Shown here: positions 7,378-14,517 of the stretch, one piece after another
How positions within the stretch are numbered: position 1 is the first letter of the stretch
How the letters are laid out: each line of letters opens with the position of its first letter
Assembly: GCA_001817505.1 (NCBI GenBank)
Contig: MHIM01000006.1
Location: 1 to 37,686 of the forward strand
Length of the DNA: 37,686 nt
DNA from: Candidatus Buchananbacteria bacterium RIFCSPLOWO2_01_FULL_39_33
GTDB taxonomy: Bacteria > Patescibacteriota > Patescibacteriia > 2-01-FULL-39-33
Direction of reading: 5' to 3'
Program-made: the position numbers and the translations under genes
The notes under the pieces: model-generated
Databases searched by the model: none
The model's input: the letters and a program-made list of their open reading frames with translations, nothing else
What the model was told of the DNA's origin: nothing

Positions 7378-7732
7378 CAGCTTTCTCCAATATGAAGATA
7401 ATCCTATTCGCATTATCAAAATGATCAATCGCTTGAATGGCCAATCGTCCGTCAATTTTAATATAACGGATGTTTGTTCGGAATAAACCGTTTGGGAGTC
7501 TAAAACTACTCCAATCACTCATCACTTCAATTTTTGGCGGTGCCATGGACCATTTAATCTCATCTTGGGTACTGGACAAGGTGGCTGTTGATTCTACACT
7601 TAACTGCTCATTCCGGTCTTCATTTATTATTTTAATTTTAGCCAATATGAAAGTTAAGATTAATAAACTAAGAATGATAAAGTATTTTATTGACCAATGC
7701 ACGGTCTGATTATTACTCTTAGTTTCATTCAT
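7352..7732 (-). CDS. Membrane-anchored protein of unknown function (126 aa)
   Basis: A 126-residue protein with one hydrophobic helix at about residues 18-33 (YFIILSLLILTFILAKI) after a polar N-terminus, then a soluble domain of about 90 residues rich in beta-type stretches (FRTNIRYIKIDGRLAIQAID). This suggests a bitopic protein with its C-terminus outside. The start has a strong SD (AAAGGAG, 8 nt before the ATG). Second gene of the minus-strand operon; its 3' end overlaps the next start. No family is recognised. Confidence 0.7.
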   Translation of the reverse strand: MNETKSNNQTVHWSIKYFIILSLLILTFILAKIKIINEDRNEQLSVESTATLSSTQDEIKWSMAPPKIEVMSDWSSFRLPNGLFRTNIRYIKIDGRLAIQAIDHFDNANRIIFILEKADEPQNPTP

Positions 7733-7764
7733 AGCTTATTCTCCTTTTATCGGGCGGCCTAAGT

Positions 7765-8076
7765 TTAGCTATGAAAAGTTTGAACTGATATCTGATTAGC
7801 GGCTTCTTTTAATTTCCAAAAAGATTTGGTAGCTTTTGGACCTAAAATGACTTGATCCAAAGGACCTTTCAAGTTAGCCGGCATTTGCTCTGGCAACAGG
7901 GGAAAAGGCAGATTATTTTCTTCACAATAGGCCCGGCCGACCGCTTCCACTTTAGCTAAAAAATTATTACCAAATAAAGTTGAACCAAAGTCGCCAAACT
8001 TAGATAAGAAACTGAAGTATGTTTGGTAAAGTTTATAAATTTTATAAACATCCATCATAGTTACAGTTTCAGGCAT
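7765..8076 (-). CDS. Small soluble protein of unknown function (103 aa)
   Basis: First gene of a four-gene minus-strand operon, 103 residues, mostly helical by eye (VYKIYKLYQTYFSFLSKFGDF early, KSFWKLKEAANQIS late) with a proline-rich middle (LPFPLLPEQMPANLKGP). The start is supported by AAGGAG seven bases before the ATG and by a sigma70-like promoter on the minus strand (TTGACA, 16 bp, TATAAG at 8137-8164). No known domain is recognised. It diverges from the Phd-like gene at 8259. Confidence 0.7.
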   Translation of the reverse strand: MPETVTMMDVYKIYKLYQTYFSFLSKFGDFGSTLFGNNFLAKVEAVGRAYCEENNLPFPLLPEQMPANLKGPLDQVILGPKATKSFWKLKEAANQISVQTFHS

Positions 8077-8136
8077 CGGCTAGCTCCTTGTTTTTTACTT
8101 CTTTGATTATTGAAAGGTACGAATATTAGCTTTGAT

Positions 8137-8164
8137 CTTATAACTTATTAACTTTATATGTCAA
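8137..8164 (-). promoter_or_regulatory. Promoter of the minus-strand small-protein operon
   Basis: Minus strand: TTGACA (8159-8164), 16-bp spacer, TATAAG (8137-8142). It lies back to back with the promoter of the plus-strand gene at 8259. Confidence 0.65.
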
Positions 8165-8186
8165 GTTTGGTTAATTTCCCAAAAAC

Positions 8187-8215
8187 TTGATAAATTACAT
8201 TTTTTCCATTAGAAT
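8187..8215 (+). promoter_or_regulatory. Promoter of the Phd-like gene
   Basis: TTGATA (8187-8192), exactly 17 bp, TAGAAT (8210-8215). Just downstream, ACCCCCCAGTGGGGT (8224-8238) can form a small hairpin at the 5' end of the transcript. Confidence 0.65.
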
Positions 8216-8258
8216 TAAGCCAAACCCCCCAGTGGGGTAATTAAAACTTTCTAAAAAT

Positions 8259-8696
8259 ATGGAATCCATTCAAAAAGTGATAAATTTAATTAAAAAAACC
8301 GGTGATAAAGTTGTAATTTTAGACAAAAACGATGATTTGAGTTGTGTGGTTATGACGGTAGCCGATTACGAAAAACTGGTTTTAGGTCAATCAGGCCTTC
8401 AGGGCTTGACAGAAGAAGAATTATTGGATAAAATAAACCGCGACATTGCTATTTGGCAGGACTCTCAAGAAAACGGGCATTTGCCAATAGATCAGCATGA
8501 TTTTTCACAGGACTTGGCTCAAAATAGCCAATCAGCCAGGGACTCCAGTTTTGATGATACTCCTTGGCCGGCGGTTGATGAAATTGATGAAAATAATGAT
8601 TTTTTGCTAAATTCAGATGATTTTAAAGAGTCGCCAATCAATGAATTATCAGAAGATGAGGATGAAGACAGGTACTATTTTGAGTCGGTGGAATAG
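8259..8696 (+). CDS. Phd/YefM antitoxin-like domain with long acidic tail
   Basis: A 145-residue protein. Residues about 1-42 resemble the N-terminal fold of Phd/YefM antitoxins: GDKVVILDKNDDLSCVVMTVADYEKLV follows the usual strand-turn-strand then 'DYE-L' pattern. The remaining ~100 residues are rich in Asp, Glu, Ser and Asn with no hydrophobic core, so are probably disordered. No toxin gene lies beside it: the divergent operon encodes small unknown proteins and tuf follows 160 bp on. It may be a regulator or adaptor using the antitoxin fold rather than a toxin-antitoxin member. It has its own promoter and no clear SD. Confidence 0.65.
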   Translation: MESIQKVINLIKKTGDKVVILDKNDDLSCVVMTVADYEKLVLGQSGLQGLTEEELLDKINRDIAIWQDSQENGHLPIDQHDFSQDLAQNSQSARDSSFDDTPWPAVDEIDENNDFLLNSDDFKESPINELSEDEDEDRYYFESVE

Positions 8697-8735
8697 GTGG
8701 AATAACTGTAGATAAGTGTCTTAGCCACTAAACAC

Positions 8736-8763
8736 TTGCAAAAATTATAATTTTTGTTATAAT
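8736..8763 (+). promoter_or_regulatory. Promoter of tuf
   Basis: TTGCAA (8736-8741), 16-bp spacer, perfect TATAAT (8758-8763). It predicts a leader of about 85 nt. Confidence 0.7.
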
Positions 8764-8793
8764 AATTACACATTTTTAAAAATAAATAAGTTA

Positions 8794-8840
8794 TCGAGGC
8801 CTGGGTAAAACTCCCTTGATTATAAAGGCGAGGGTCTCGA
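8794..8840 (+). promoter_or_regulatory. Stem-loop in the tuf leader
   Basis: TCGAGGCC (8794-8801) pairs with GGTCTCGA (8833-8840), closing immediately before the AGAAGGA ribosome-binding site. Its position would let it modulate initiation; this is inference. Confidence 0.45.
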
Positions 8841-8856
8841 GAAGGAATCAACCAAA

Positions 8857-10044
8857 ATGGCTGAAAATTTTGACAGAAGCAAACCGCATGTAAATGTGGG
8901 CACTATCGGTCACGTTGACCATGGTAAGACCACTTTGACGGCGGCTATTTTGCAGGTTTTAAGAGCAAGGGGTTTATCTTCCCAGGATAAGTCCGTTGAC
9001 CAAATTGACGCTGCTCCTGAAGAAAGAGAGCGTGGTATTACTATTGCTACTGCTCATGTTGAGTATGAGACCGAGAAAAGGCATTATGCCCACGTTGATT
9101 GTCCGGGACATGCCGATTATATTAAAAATATGATTACCGGCGCGGCTCAAATGGACGGAGCCATTTTAGTGGTTTCAGCTACTGACGGCCCCATGCCCCA
9201 AACCAAAGAACATATCTTGCTGGCCAGACAGGTAGGCGTGCCTTATATAGTTGTCTTTATTAATAAAGTTGACCAAGTTGACGATCCATCGTTGATTGAT
9301 TTGGTTGAAGAAGAAATCAGGGATTTATTGAAAAAATATGAATTTGATGGTGATAAAGCCCCGGTTATCAGGGGCTCGGCTTTAAAAGCTCTCCAAGATC
9401 CTAAAGGTTCGGAATCCGAACAGGTGATGAAGTTGATGGAGGCCTTAGACAGTTATATCCCAGTGCCGGAAAGAGCCACTGACTTGCCGTTTTTGATGCC
9501 GATTGAAGATATTTTCTCAATTGAGGGTCGGGGCACGGTGGTTACTGGCAGAATTGAAAGAGGCATTGTTAAATTAAATGAGGAAGTTGAAATCGTCGGT
9601 TTAACCGCTACCCAAAAAACAGTGGTTACCGGCATTGAAATGTTCAATAAGAATTTAGATGAAGGCCGGGCTGGCGATAATGCCGGTGTCTTACTTAGAG
9701 GTGTTAAAAAAGACGATGTGGAAAGAGGCCAGGTCTTGGCTAAGCCAGGAACTATCACTCCTCATAGCGAGTTTGAAGCCGAGGTCTATGTTTTAGCCAA
9801 AGAAGAAGGCGGCAGGCATAAGCCATTTTTCAAGGGCTATAAACCGCAATTTTATATCAGGACTACTGATGTTACCGGTGAAATTGATTTGCCGGAAGGC
9901 ACGGAAATGGTCATGCCAGGCGATACTGTTAATTTGAAGATTAAATTAGGCAAGGAAGTGGCAATGGAAGAAAAGATGAAATTCGCTATCAGAGAAGGCG
10001 GCCATACTGTCGGCGCTGGCGTGGTAACTAAGATTATTAAATAA
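8857..10044 (+). CDS. tuf: Elongation factor Tu
   Basis: The GTPase that delivers aminoacyl-tRNA to the ribosome. The 395 residues have G1 GHVDHGKT (18-25), switch [17 protein letters not shown]3 DCPGHADY with the catalytic histidine, and G4 NKVD. The domain II start [13 protein letters not shown] and domain [24 protein letters not shown] are intact. One small oddity: the usual GITINTAH reads GITIATAH. Unlike most core genes here it has a recognisable SD (AAGGA), its own promoter and a structured leader. rpsJ follows, so tuf-rpsJ form a unit separate from the rest of the S10 genes. Confidence 0.99.
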   Translation: MAENFDRSKPHVNVGTIGHVDHGKTTLTAAILQVLRARGLSSQDKSVDQIDAAPEERERGITIATAHVEYETEKRHYAHVDCPGHADYIKNMITGAAQMDGAILVVSATDGPMPQTKEHILLARQVGVPYIVVFINKVDQVDDPSLIDLVEEEIRDLLKKYEFDGDKAPVIRGSALKALQDPKGSESEQVMKLMEALDSYIPVPERATDLPFLMPIEDIFSIEGRGTVVTGRIERGIVKLNEEVEIVGLTATQKTVVTGIEMFNKNLDEGRAGDNAGVLLRGVKKDDVERGQVLAKPGTITPHSEFEAEVYVLAKEEGGRHKPFFKGYKPQFYIRTTDVTGEIDLPEGTEMVMPGDTVNLKIKLGKEVAMEEKMKFAIREGGHTVGAGVVTKIIK

Positions 10045-10067
10045 ACCATTTTATAAACAGATAATCG

Positions 10068-10094
10068 GGGATTGGCGGCCGAGCCACCAGTCCC
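10068..10094 (+). promoter_or_regulatory. Strong hairpin between tuf and rpsJ
   Basis: GGGATTGG pairs with CCAGTCCC, and GGC-CGA-GCC continues the stem. The CCACC of the right arm could instead pair with GGTGG at 10106-10110. No U-tract follows, so it is not a terminator; a processing site or translational control element is possible. Confidence 0.5.
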
Positions 10095-10132
10095 TGAAGT
10101 TACCCGGTGGGGTGAAACTGAAATTTAAAAAC

Positions 10133-10477
10133 ATGGTAAGCACAACTATTGCAAGCAAAGAAAAAGAAAAAGCTCATCAAAGGATTAGAATAAAGATCAA
10201 GGCCTATGATCATAAGGTTATTGACAATTCTGCCAAAAAGATCATTGAAACCTGCCTTAGAAACGGTGTGGCGATAGCTGGTCCGGTGCCATTGCCGACT
10301 GAAAAAAAGAAATATACAGTTAACCGTTCAACTTTCGTGCATAAAGACAGTCGTGAGCAGTTTGAAATGAGGATCCACAAAAGATTATTGGATATCATTG
10401 ATCCTGACGCTAAGACCGTTGATGCCCTGATGAACTTGAATCTGCCAGCCGGCGTGAACATTGAGATTAAAATGTAG
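10133..10477 (+). CDS. rpsJ: 30S ribosomal protein S10
   Basis: S10 is part of the 30S head and of transcription antitermination (NusE). The conserved core [59 protein letters not shown] and the end [12 protein letters not shown] identify it. The track starts at a GTG (10112), but the ATG at 10133 gives 114 residues, nearer the usual 102-105, so I prefer it; the GTG cannot be excluded. It follows tuf and is separated from rplC by a ~750-bp region holding a structured RNA. Confidence 0.96.
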   Translation: MVSTTIASKEKEKAHQRIRIKIKAYDHKVIDNSAKKIIETCLRNGVAIAGPVPLPTEKKKYTVNRSTFVHKDSREQFEMRIHKRLLDIIDPDAKTVDALMNLNLPAGVNIEIKM

Positions 10478-10483
10478 AACCTA

Positions 10484-10556
10484 CGAATCTACAAATTATT
10501 TACAAATTTACAAATAAATATTTGTAAATTTGTAACCGATTTGTGGATTGGTAGAG
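10484..10556. repeat. Type-D spacer repeat (ACAAATTTACAAAT / TTTGTAAATTTGTA), copy 1
   Basis: ACAAATTTACAAATA on the left is complementary to TATTTGTAAATTTGTA on the right, followed by GATTTGTGGATTGGTAG. The same arrangement recurs at 11136-11206, so two copies flank the structured RNA. Confidence 0.6.
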
Positions 10557-10570
10557 TTTAGTAAATTACA

Positions 10571-11132
10571 ATTAGGAACCGAAGATAGAAGTACTTTTCT
10601 GATTTTGGAGAGAGAACTCGCCAGTAGCTCAGCTGAACAAATTGCACTATACGCTACGGCGAAGCGTGTGAACAGCTAAGTGTTCTCTCTCCTCCAATTT
10701 TGGGAGGGATTAGAGTAATACTCTTTTGTACTTGGGTTAGGACCAAGCAACTGAGTTCCCCTCCCTCTCTGTTTTTTTGGAGAAAGGTCAAACCCTTAAT
10801 TGGGTTGTCTGGAAAAAGACTAGATAAACCTCTGATTAGATTTCTGGAGGAAGCCAGGTCTAAAAAGAGTATCTTTCTCCTTTTATCTTCGGTTCTTAAT
10901 GATAAAATCTATCCGCTGTGGCGGATAAGCAATCATTTCCATAAGTGGAAAAAGATCCCAAGTTATTAGAAGCCAACAGGGGAAAACCTCCAATCGTGGC
11001 AGTTGATTGACAAGGAAAAAAAGAGAGACAGTTTTATAACTATCTCACCAAAATATCTTAAAAATTAATAGATTTTAAGCTCAAGGTTATTGAGCGGTTA
11101 GATCTGGCTTTTTTAAGATAGCCGGATTTTTT
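10571..11132 (+). ncRNA. Unidentified large structured RNA (about 560 nt) between rpsJ and rplC
   Basis: No plausible gene lies in this region, but its folding potential is exceptional. An outer stem pairs 10571-10591 with 10880-10900: 21 bp including two G-U pairs, with GAACCGAAGATA / TATCTTCGGTTC as the perfect 12-bp core. Inside it lie three arms: GGAGAGAGAAC / GTTCTCTCTCC (10607-10617, 10682-10692), GGGAGGG / CCCTCCC (10702-10708, 10759-10765) and GGAGAAAG / CTTTCTCC (10779-10786, 10873-10880). The arms carry smaller hairpins such as CTTGG-CCAAG, AACCC-GGGTT, GTCT-AGAC and CTGG-CCAG. A 3' part has TATCCGC-GCGGATA, TTTCCA-TGGAAA, CTTAAAA-TTTTAAG and GCTCAA-TTGAGC, then a terminator. I found no RNase P, tmRNA, SRP or 6S RNA signatures. 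It could be a stand-alone RNA or a leader that controls rplC. Strand is inferred from the terminator and neighbours. Confidence 0.7.
11102..11132 (+). terminator. Intrinsic terminator at the end of the structured RNA
   Basis: ATCTGGCT pairs with AGCCGGAT (8 bp with one G-U) around a 10-nt loop and is followed by six Ts, about 100 bp before rplC. Confidence 0.75.
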
Positions 11133-11135
11133 ATT

Positions 11136-11206
11136 TATACAAATTTATAAATCATTTACAAATTTACAAATATTTGTAGATTAGTAGCTGATTGGTGGAT
11201 TGGCAG
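11136..11206. repeat. Type-D spacer repeat, copy 2
   Basis: ATTTACAAATTTACAAATATTTGTA followed by GATTGGTGGATTGGCAG matches the copy upstream of the structured RNA in the same orientation. A third member lies at 19770-19860. Confidence 0.6.
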
Positions 11207-11232
11207 CAAAACGGATAAATTAAAACACCAGT

Positions 11233-11976
11233 ATGAAGTTTATTTTAGGCAAAAAATTAGCTATGACTCAGATTTTTGGAGCCAATGGGCAAGCCGTTCC
11301 AGTAACGGCGGTTTTAGCCGAACCCAATATTGTTGCTCAAGTTAAAACGGCCGATAAAGATAAATACAGCGCGGTTCAGGTCGGTTTTGGAGCGGGTAAA
11401 AATCTTAATAAGCCTCAAGCCGGACATTTAAAGGGCTTGGATCATCTTAAAATAGTCAGAGAGTTCAGAATAAGTCCGGCTGAAGCCGTTAAACTAAAAA
11501 GGGGCGATAGAATTACCGTTGATGTTTTTAAAAAAGACGATAAGGTTAAAGTTGTCGGCACTTCCAAAGGGCGAGGTTACCAAGGCGTGGTTAAAAGGCA
11601 TGGTTTTCATGGCAGTCCGGCTTCTCACGGCCATAAAGACCAGTTGAGAAAATCGGGCTCCATTGGCGCTACTGATCCGGCCAGGGTTTTCAAGGGTATG
11701 AGAATGGCTGGTCGAATGGGTCACGACCAGATTAGCGTTTTGGGCTTGGCGATAGTGGATATTGACCAAGAAAAGAATATCCTTTACATCAAGGGAGCAG
11801 TGCCGGGAGCTCGAAATGGCTTATTGCTTATCAGCGCTCCGGGAGAAATGAAGATTCAAGCCAGCCAGAAAACCCTGTCTGCGCAGGCAGGAATAAAACA
11901 AAAAAACACGGAGGAACAAAAACCGACAGCAGAAGCTATAGAAGAAGCCAAGTCGGAAACAGCAACTGAAATATAA
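11233..11976 (+). CDS. rplC: 50S ribosomal protein L3
   Basis: L3 nucleates 50S assembly near the peptidyl-transferase centre. The start MKFILGKKLAMTQIF is typical. The core GTSKGRGYQGVVKRHGFHGSPASHG then KSGSIGATDPARVFKGMRMAGRMGHD is diagnostic. At 247 residues it is longer than the usual ~210; the extra is a Lys/Glu/Ala-rich tail of about 40 residues after VPGARNGLLLISAP. It opens the long r-protein run and lies about 100 bp after a terminator. No SD is visible. Confidence 0.98.
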   Translation: MKFILGKKLAMTQIFGANGQAVPVTAVLAEPNIVAQVKTADKDKYSAVQVGFGAGKNLNKPQAGHLKGLDHLKIVREFRISPAEAVKLKRGDRITVDVFKKDDKVKVVGTSKGRGYQGVVKRHGFHGSPASHGHKDQLRKSGSIGATDPARVFKGMRMAGRMGHDQISVLGLAIVDIDQEKNILYIKGAVPGARNGLLLISAPGEMKIQASQKTLSAQAGIKQKNTEEQKPTAEAIEEAKSETATEI

Positions 11977-11983
11977 ATAATCC

Positions 11984-12027
11984 TATAAACTGCCCACTAC
12001 TCACTAGCCACTACTCACTACCAACTA
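11984..12027. repeat. Type-B half-repeat (CACTACTCACTA) before rplD
   Basis: Only the right arm of the CACTACTCACTACC family is present here, ending four bases before the ATG. Full pairs occur at 15861-15941 and 17716-17789. Confidence 0.5.
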
Positions 12028-12030
12028 ATT

Positions 12031-12723
12031 ATGAAGATCCCAGTTTACAATTTAAGCGGTGATAAAATTAAGGATATTGAAATAAGCCAGAGGATTTTTG
12101 GTGTTAAGCCCAAAGTTGAAGTTGTTCACCAGGTAGTGGTGGCTCAAACAGCCAACGCCCGTCAGGTTTTGGCCCACACCTTGGATAAAAGTGAAGTCAG
12201 GGGCGGCGGCAAGAAACCCTGGAGGCAAAAAGGCACCGGTCGAGCTCGGCACGGATCAATCCGTTCCCCCTTATGGCGCGGCGGTGGCATTACTTTCGGC
12301 CCAACCAAATATCGAAATTTTTCTAAAATTATCAATAAAAAACACAAGCAGTTGGCTTTAGCCATGTGTTTATCAGATAAGATTTTGGCTAAGGCCTTGA
12401 TCGTGTTGGAAAAGTTGGAATTACCCACCGGCAAAACTAAAGATTTGAAAAATTGGCTTGATAACCTTAAATCAAAAATAACCGACATTCAGAATAAGAA
12501 AAAATTTTTATTGGTGCTTGATAAAAATGATCAGAGTCTAATCAGGGCGGTAAAAAATTTGGATAAAACTGACGTTATTTTAGCTGACAGTTTGAATTGC
12601 CTGGATATTTTAAGCCACGATGCCATTTTAACTTCCGAGCCAGCTATTACCCAAATTGATAAGCATTATAAAAAAGTCAGTGTCAAAAGAAGTCGGGAAT
12701 CAGAAATAAAAAATAAGAAATAA
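12031..12723 (+). CDS. rplD: 50S ribosomal protein L4
   Basis: L4 lines the exit tunnel and in many bacteria represses its own operon. The 230 residues contain the tunnel-loop motif RGGGKKPWRQKGTGRARHGSIRSPLWRGGGITFGP (about 58-91), which is the family signature. The C-terminal half is the Rossmann-like globular domain, with LLVLDKNDQSL and VKNLDKTDVILADSLNCLDIL. Length is slightly above the typical 200-210 through a basic tail. The ATG follows a type-B repeat arm and has no SD. Confidence 0.98.
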   Translation: MKIPVYNLSGDKIKDIEISQRIFGVKPKVEVVHQVVVAQTANARQVLAHTLDKSEVRGGGKKPWRQKGTGRARHGSIRSPLWRGGGITFGPTKYRNFSKIINKKHKQLALAMCLSDKILAKALIVLEKLELPTGKTKDLKNWLDNLKSKITDIQNKKKFLLVLDKNDQSLIRAVKNLDKTDVILADSLNCLDILSHDAILTSEPAITQIDKHYKKVSVKRSRESEIKNKK

Positions 12724-12750
12724 ATTTGATCTGTTAAATTAGCTAAAGTT

Positions 12751-13200
12751 ATGAGTATTTTTGATAAGTTTAAAAAATCTAAGATCGAGAGAGCCCAATC
12801 AGTCGTTTCTAAAAAAGAAACTGCTAAGGTTAAGATTGACAGGCCAGAGCCCAATATTTCAAAAACTGAAGTTGATGACCAGCCGAAAGTCAATCAATCA
12901 TTTTCAGCTAAGGACTCAAAATTTCACGGTCTTTTAGTTAGACCATTGATTACTGAAAAAGCCACTAACTTAGGGCAGAAAAATCAATATGTGTTTGCCA
13001 TATCAAATAAAGCCAATAAGATTCAGATAGCGCAAGCTATTGAGGCCAGGTATGGCGTCAAGCCGATTAAAGTCAATGTTTTAAATATTTCTGGTAAGGT
13101 TGTCAGGCGGGGCAGGCAGATCGGCCGGACCAAGGATTGGAGAAAGGCCGTTATCACTTTGCCGGCCGGAAAAAATATTCAGATTCATGAAGGAGTTTAA
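12751..13200 (+). CDS. rplW: 50S ribosomal protein L23 with N-terminal extension
   Basis: L23 sits at the exit-tunnel rim where trigger factor and SRP dock. The family core begins near residue 58 (FHGLLVRPLITEKATNLGQKNQYVFAIS) and includes RYGVKPIKVNVLNISGK and the Arg-rich loop RRGRQIGRTKDWRKAVITL. The first ~55 residues are additional: MSIFDKFKKSKIERAQS could be an amphipathic helix, followed by a charged, probably disordered linker. Typical bacterial L23 is about 95-100 residues against 149 here. The extension is in frame from the only good ATG after rplD, 27 bp upstream. Confidence 0.96.
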   Translation: MSIFDKFKKSKIERAQSVVSKKETAKVKIDRPEPNISKTEVDDQPKVNQSFSAKDSKFHGLLVRPLITEKATNLGQKNQYVFAISNKANKIQIAQAIEARYGVKPIKVNVLNISGKVVRRGRQIGRTKDWRKAVITLPAGKNIQIHEGV

Positions 13201-13236
13201 TAATTTAAGAATTAATTAATTGTTTTCCGCTCAAGG

Positions 13237-13276
13237 CGCCGTGCCTGCCTCTGGCCTGGGATCTGCCTCTGGCCTG
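13237..13276. repeat. GC-rich direct repeat before rplB
   Basis: CTGCCTCTGGCCTG occurs twice (13245-13258 and 13263-13276). The reverse complement of 13237-13255 matches 18 of 19 bases at 27922-27940, where the element lies inside coding sequence. Confidence 0.7.
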
Positions 13277-13299
13277 AAGAAATTAGAAATTTTAAAGAA

Positions 13300-14148
13300 A
13301 TGGCAATAAAAATCTACAAACCAACTACTCCAGCCAGACGTCACACTTCAGTGTTGGCGAGTGATGATATTACTGCCAGTCAGCCGCAGAAACGGCTGGT
13401 TATTTCCGGCCAAAAAATGGCCGGCCGCAATAATCAAGGAAAAATTACTGTCAGGCATCAAGGTGGCGGCCAGAGGAAAAAAATCAGAATCATTGATTAT
13501 AAGAGGGACAAGTTTGACATTCCGGCGAAAGTTGCCAGTATTGAATATGATCCCGGCCGGAATGCCCGAATAGCTCTCTTAAATTACACTGATGGTGAGA
13601 AAAGGTATATCGTGGCTCCTATTGAGTTGAAAGTTGGTGAAAAACTGATGAGTTCCAAGAAGTTGATTGAGTTTAAAGCCGGTAATGCCATGCCGCTCTT
13701 AGTTGTTCCACCAGGGATGTTTGTCTATAATGTGGAGATGATGCCGGGCAAAGGCGGACAATTAGCGCGCAGCGCCGGTAATGCCATTTATTTGATGGGC
13801 TTAGATGGCGGCCATGCTCAGCTGAAGATGCCCTCGGGGGAAATCAGATTGGTCTCTGATAAGTGTTTGGCTACTATCGGCTCAGTTAGCAACCAGGATT
13901 ATAAGAATATCAGATGGGGTAGAGCTGGCCGGATGAGACATAAAGGTATTAGGCCGACAGTCCGAGGCAAAGCCATGAATCCAGTTGATCATCCTCATGG
14001 CGGCGGCGAAGGCAATAACCCTATTGGTTTGAAGAATCCTAAAACCCCCTGGGGCAAGCCGGCGCTGGGAGTTAAGACCAGAAGGAATAATCGAATATCT
14101 GATCAGATGATTATTGCCAGAAGGCATACCAAAAAGAGGCATAAGTAA
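13300..14148 (+). CDS. rplB: 50S ribosomal protein L2
   Basis: L2 supports subunit joining and the peptidyl-transferase centre. The 282 residues match normal length. Signatures are [16 protein letters not shown], the central [46 protein letters not shown] with the functional histidine, and [14 protein letters not shown] near the end. Start [14 protein letters not shown] is typical. Upstream is a GC-rich direct repeat and a weak AAAGAA in place of an SD. Confidence 0.99.
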   Translation: MAIKIYKPTTPARRHTSVLASDDITASQPQKRLVISGQKMAGRNNQGKITVRHQGGGQRKKIRIIDYKRDKFDIPAKVASIEYDPGRNARIALLNYTDGEKRYIVAPIELKVGEKLMSSKKLIEFKAGNAMPLLVVPPGMFVYNVEMMPGKGGQLARSAGNAIYLMGLDGGHAQLKMPSGEIRLVSDKCLATIGSVSNQDYKNIRWGRAGRMRHKGIRPTVRGKAMNPVDHPHGGGEGNNPIGLKNPKTPWGKPALGVKTRRNNRISDQMIIARRHTKKRHK

Positions 14149-14228
14149 AAAGCCAAATCAAGGTAAAATCAATTAATTAAAAAATAATTTTCATTTTCTA
14201 ATTAAATTTTTAATTTAGCGAAGCGGTT

Positions 14229-14516
14229 ATGTCCAGAAGTTCAAAAAAAGGTCCTTATGTCAACCAAAAACTATTGAAGAAAATGGCCAGAGTTCCCAGA
14301 GGCGAGAAAGTCGTCATTCGGACTTGGGCCAGGGAAAGCACTATTACTCCGGAAATGGTCGGCTTTACTTTTGGCGTGCACACTGGCCGCGAACATTTGC
14401 CGGTTTTAATTATTGAAAATATGGTCGGACATAAATTAGGTGAATTTGCGCCCACTAAAAAATTCGTCCGCCATGGCGGCAAAATCCAAAAAGCCATAGA
14501 GCAAGAGAAAAAATAA
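14229..14516 (+). CDS. rpsS: 30S ribosomal protein S19
   Basis: S19 lies in the 30S head near the A-site finger. [51 protein letters not shown] and [20 protein letters not shown] are characteristic, and 95 residues is the usual length. The stop is one base from the rplV ATG, implying translational coupling. No strong SD; AGCGAAGCGG precedes the start. Confidence 0.98.
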   Translation: MSRSSKKGPYVNQKLLKKMARVPRGEKVVIRTWARESTITPEMVGFTFGVHTGREHLPVLIIENMVGHKLGEFAPTKKFVRHGGKIQKAIEQEKK

Positions 14517-14517
14517 T

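Noticed and set aside
10817-10870. AGACTAGA resembling the R element of group I introns
   Set aside because: No matching S element (TAGTC-type) or P3/P7 pairing was found, and AGAC is used in a local hairpin; no interrupted gene flanks it.
10700-10969. 89-codon ORF in the rpsJ-rplC spacer
   Set aside because: It runs through several perfect stems of the structured RNA, has no SD, an unnatural composition and no recognisable motif; a chance frame.
10571-11132. RNase P RNA, tmRNA or SRP RNA
   Set aside because: None of GAGGAAAGTCC, ACAGAA-GGCTT, a tag ORF with TTCGA...CCA end, or the GGAAGGAAGCAGC SRP tip is present.
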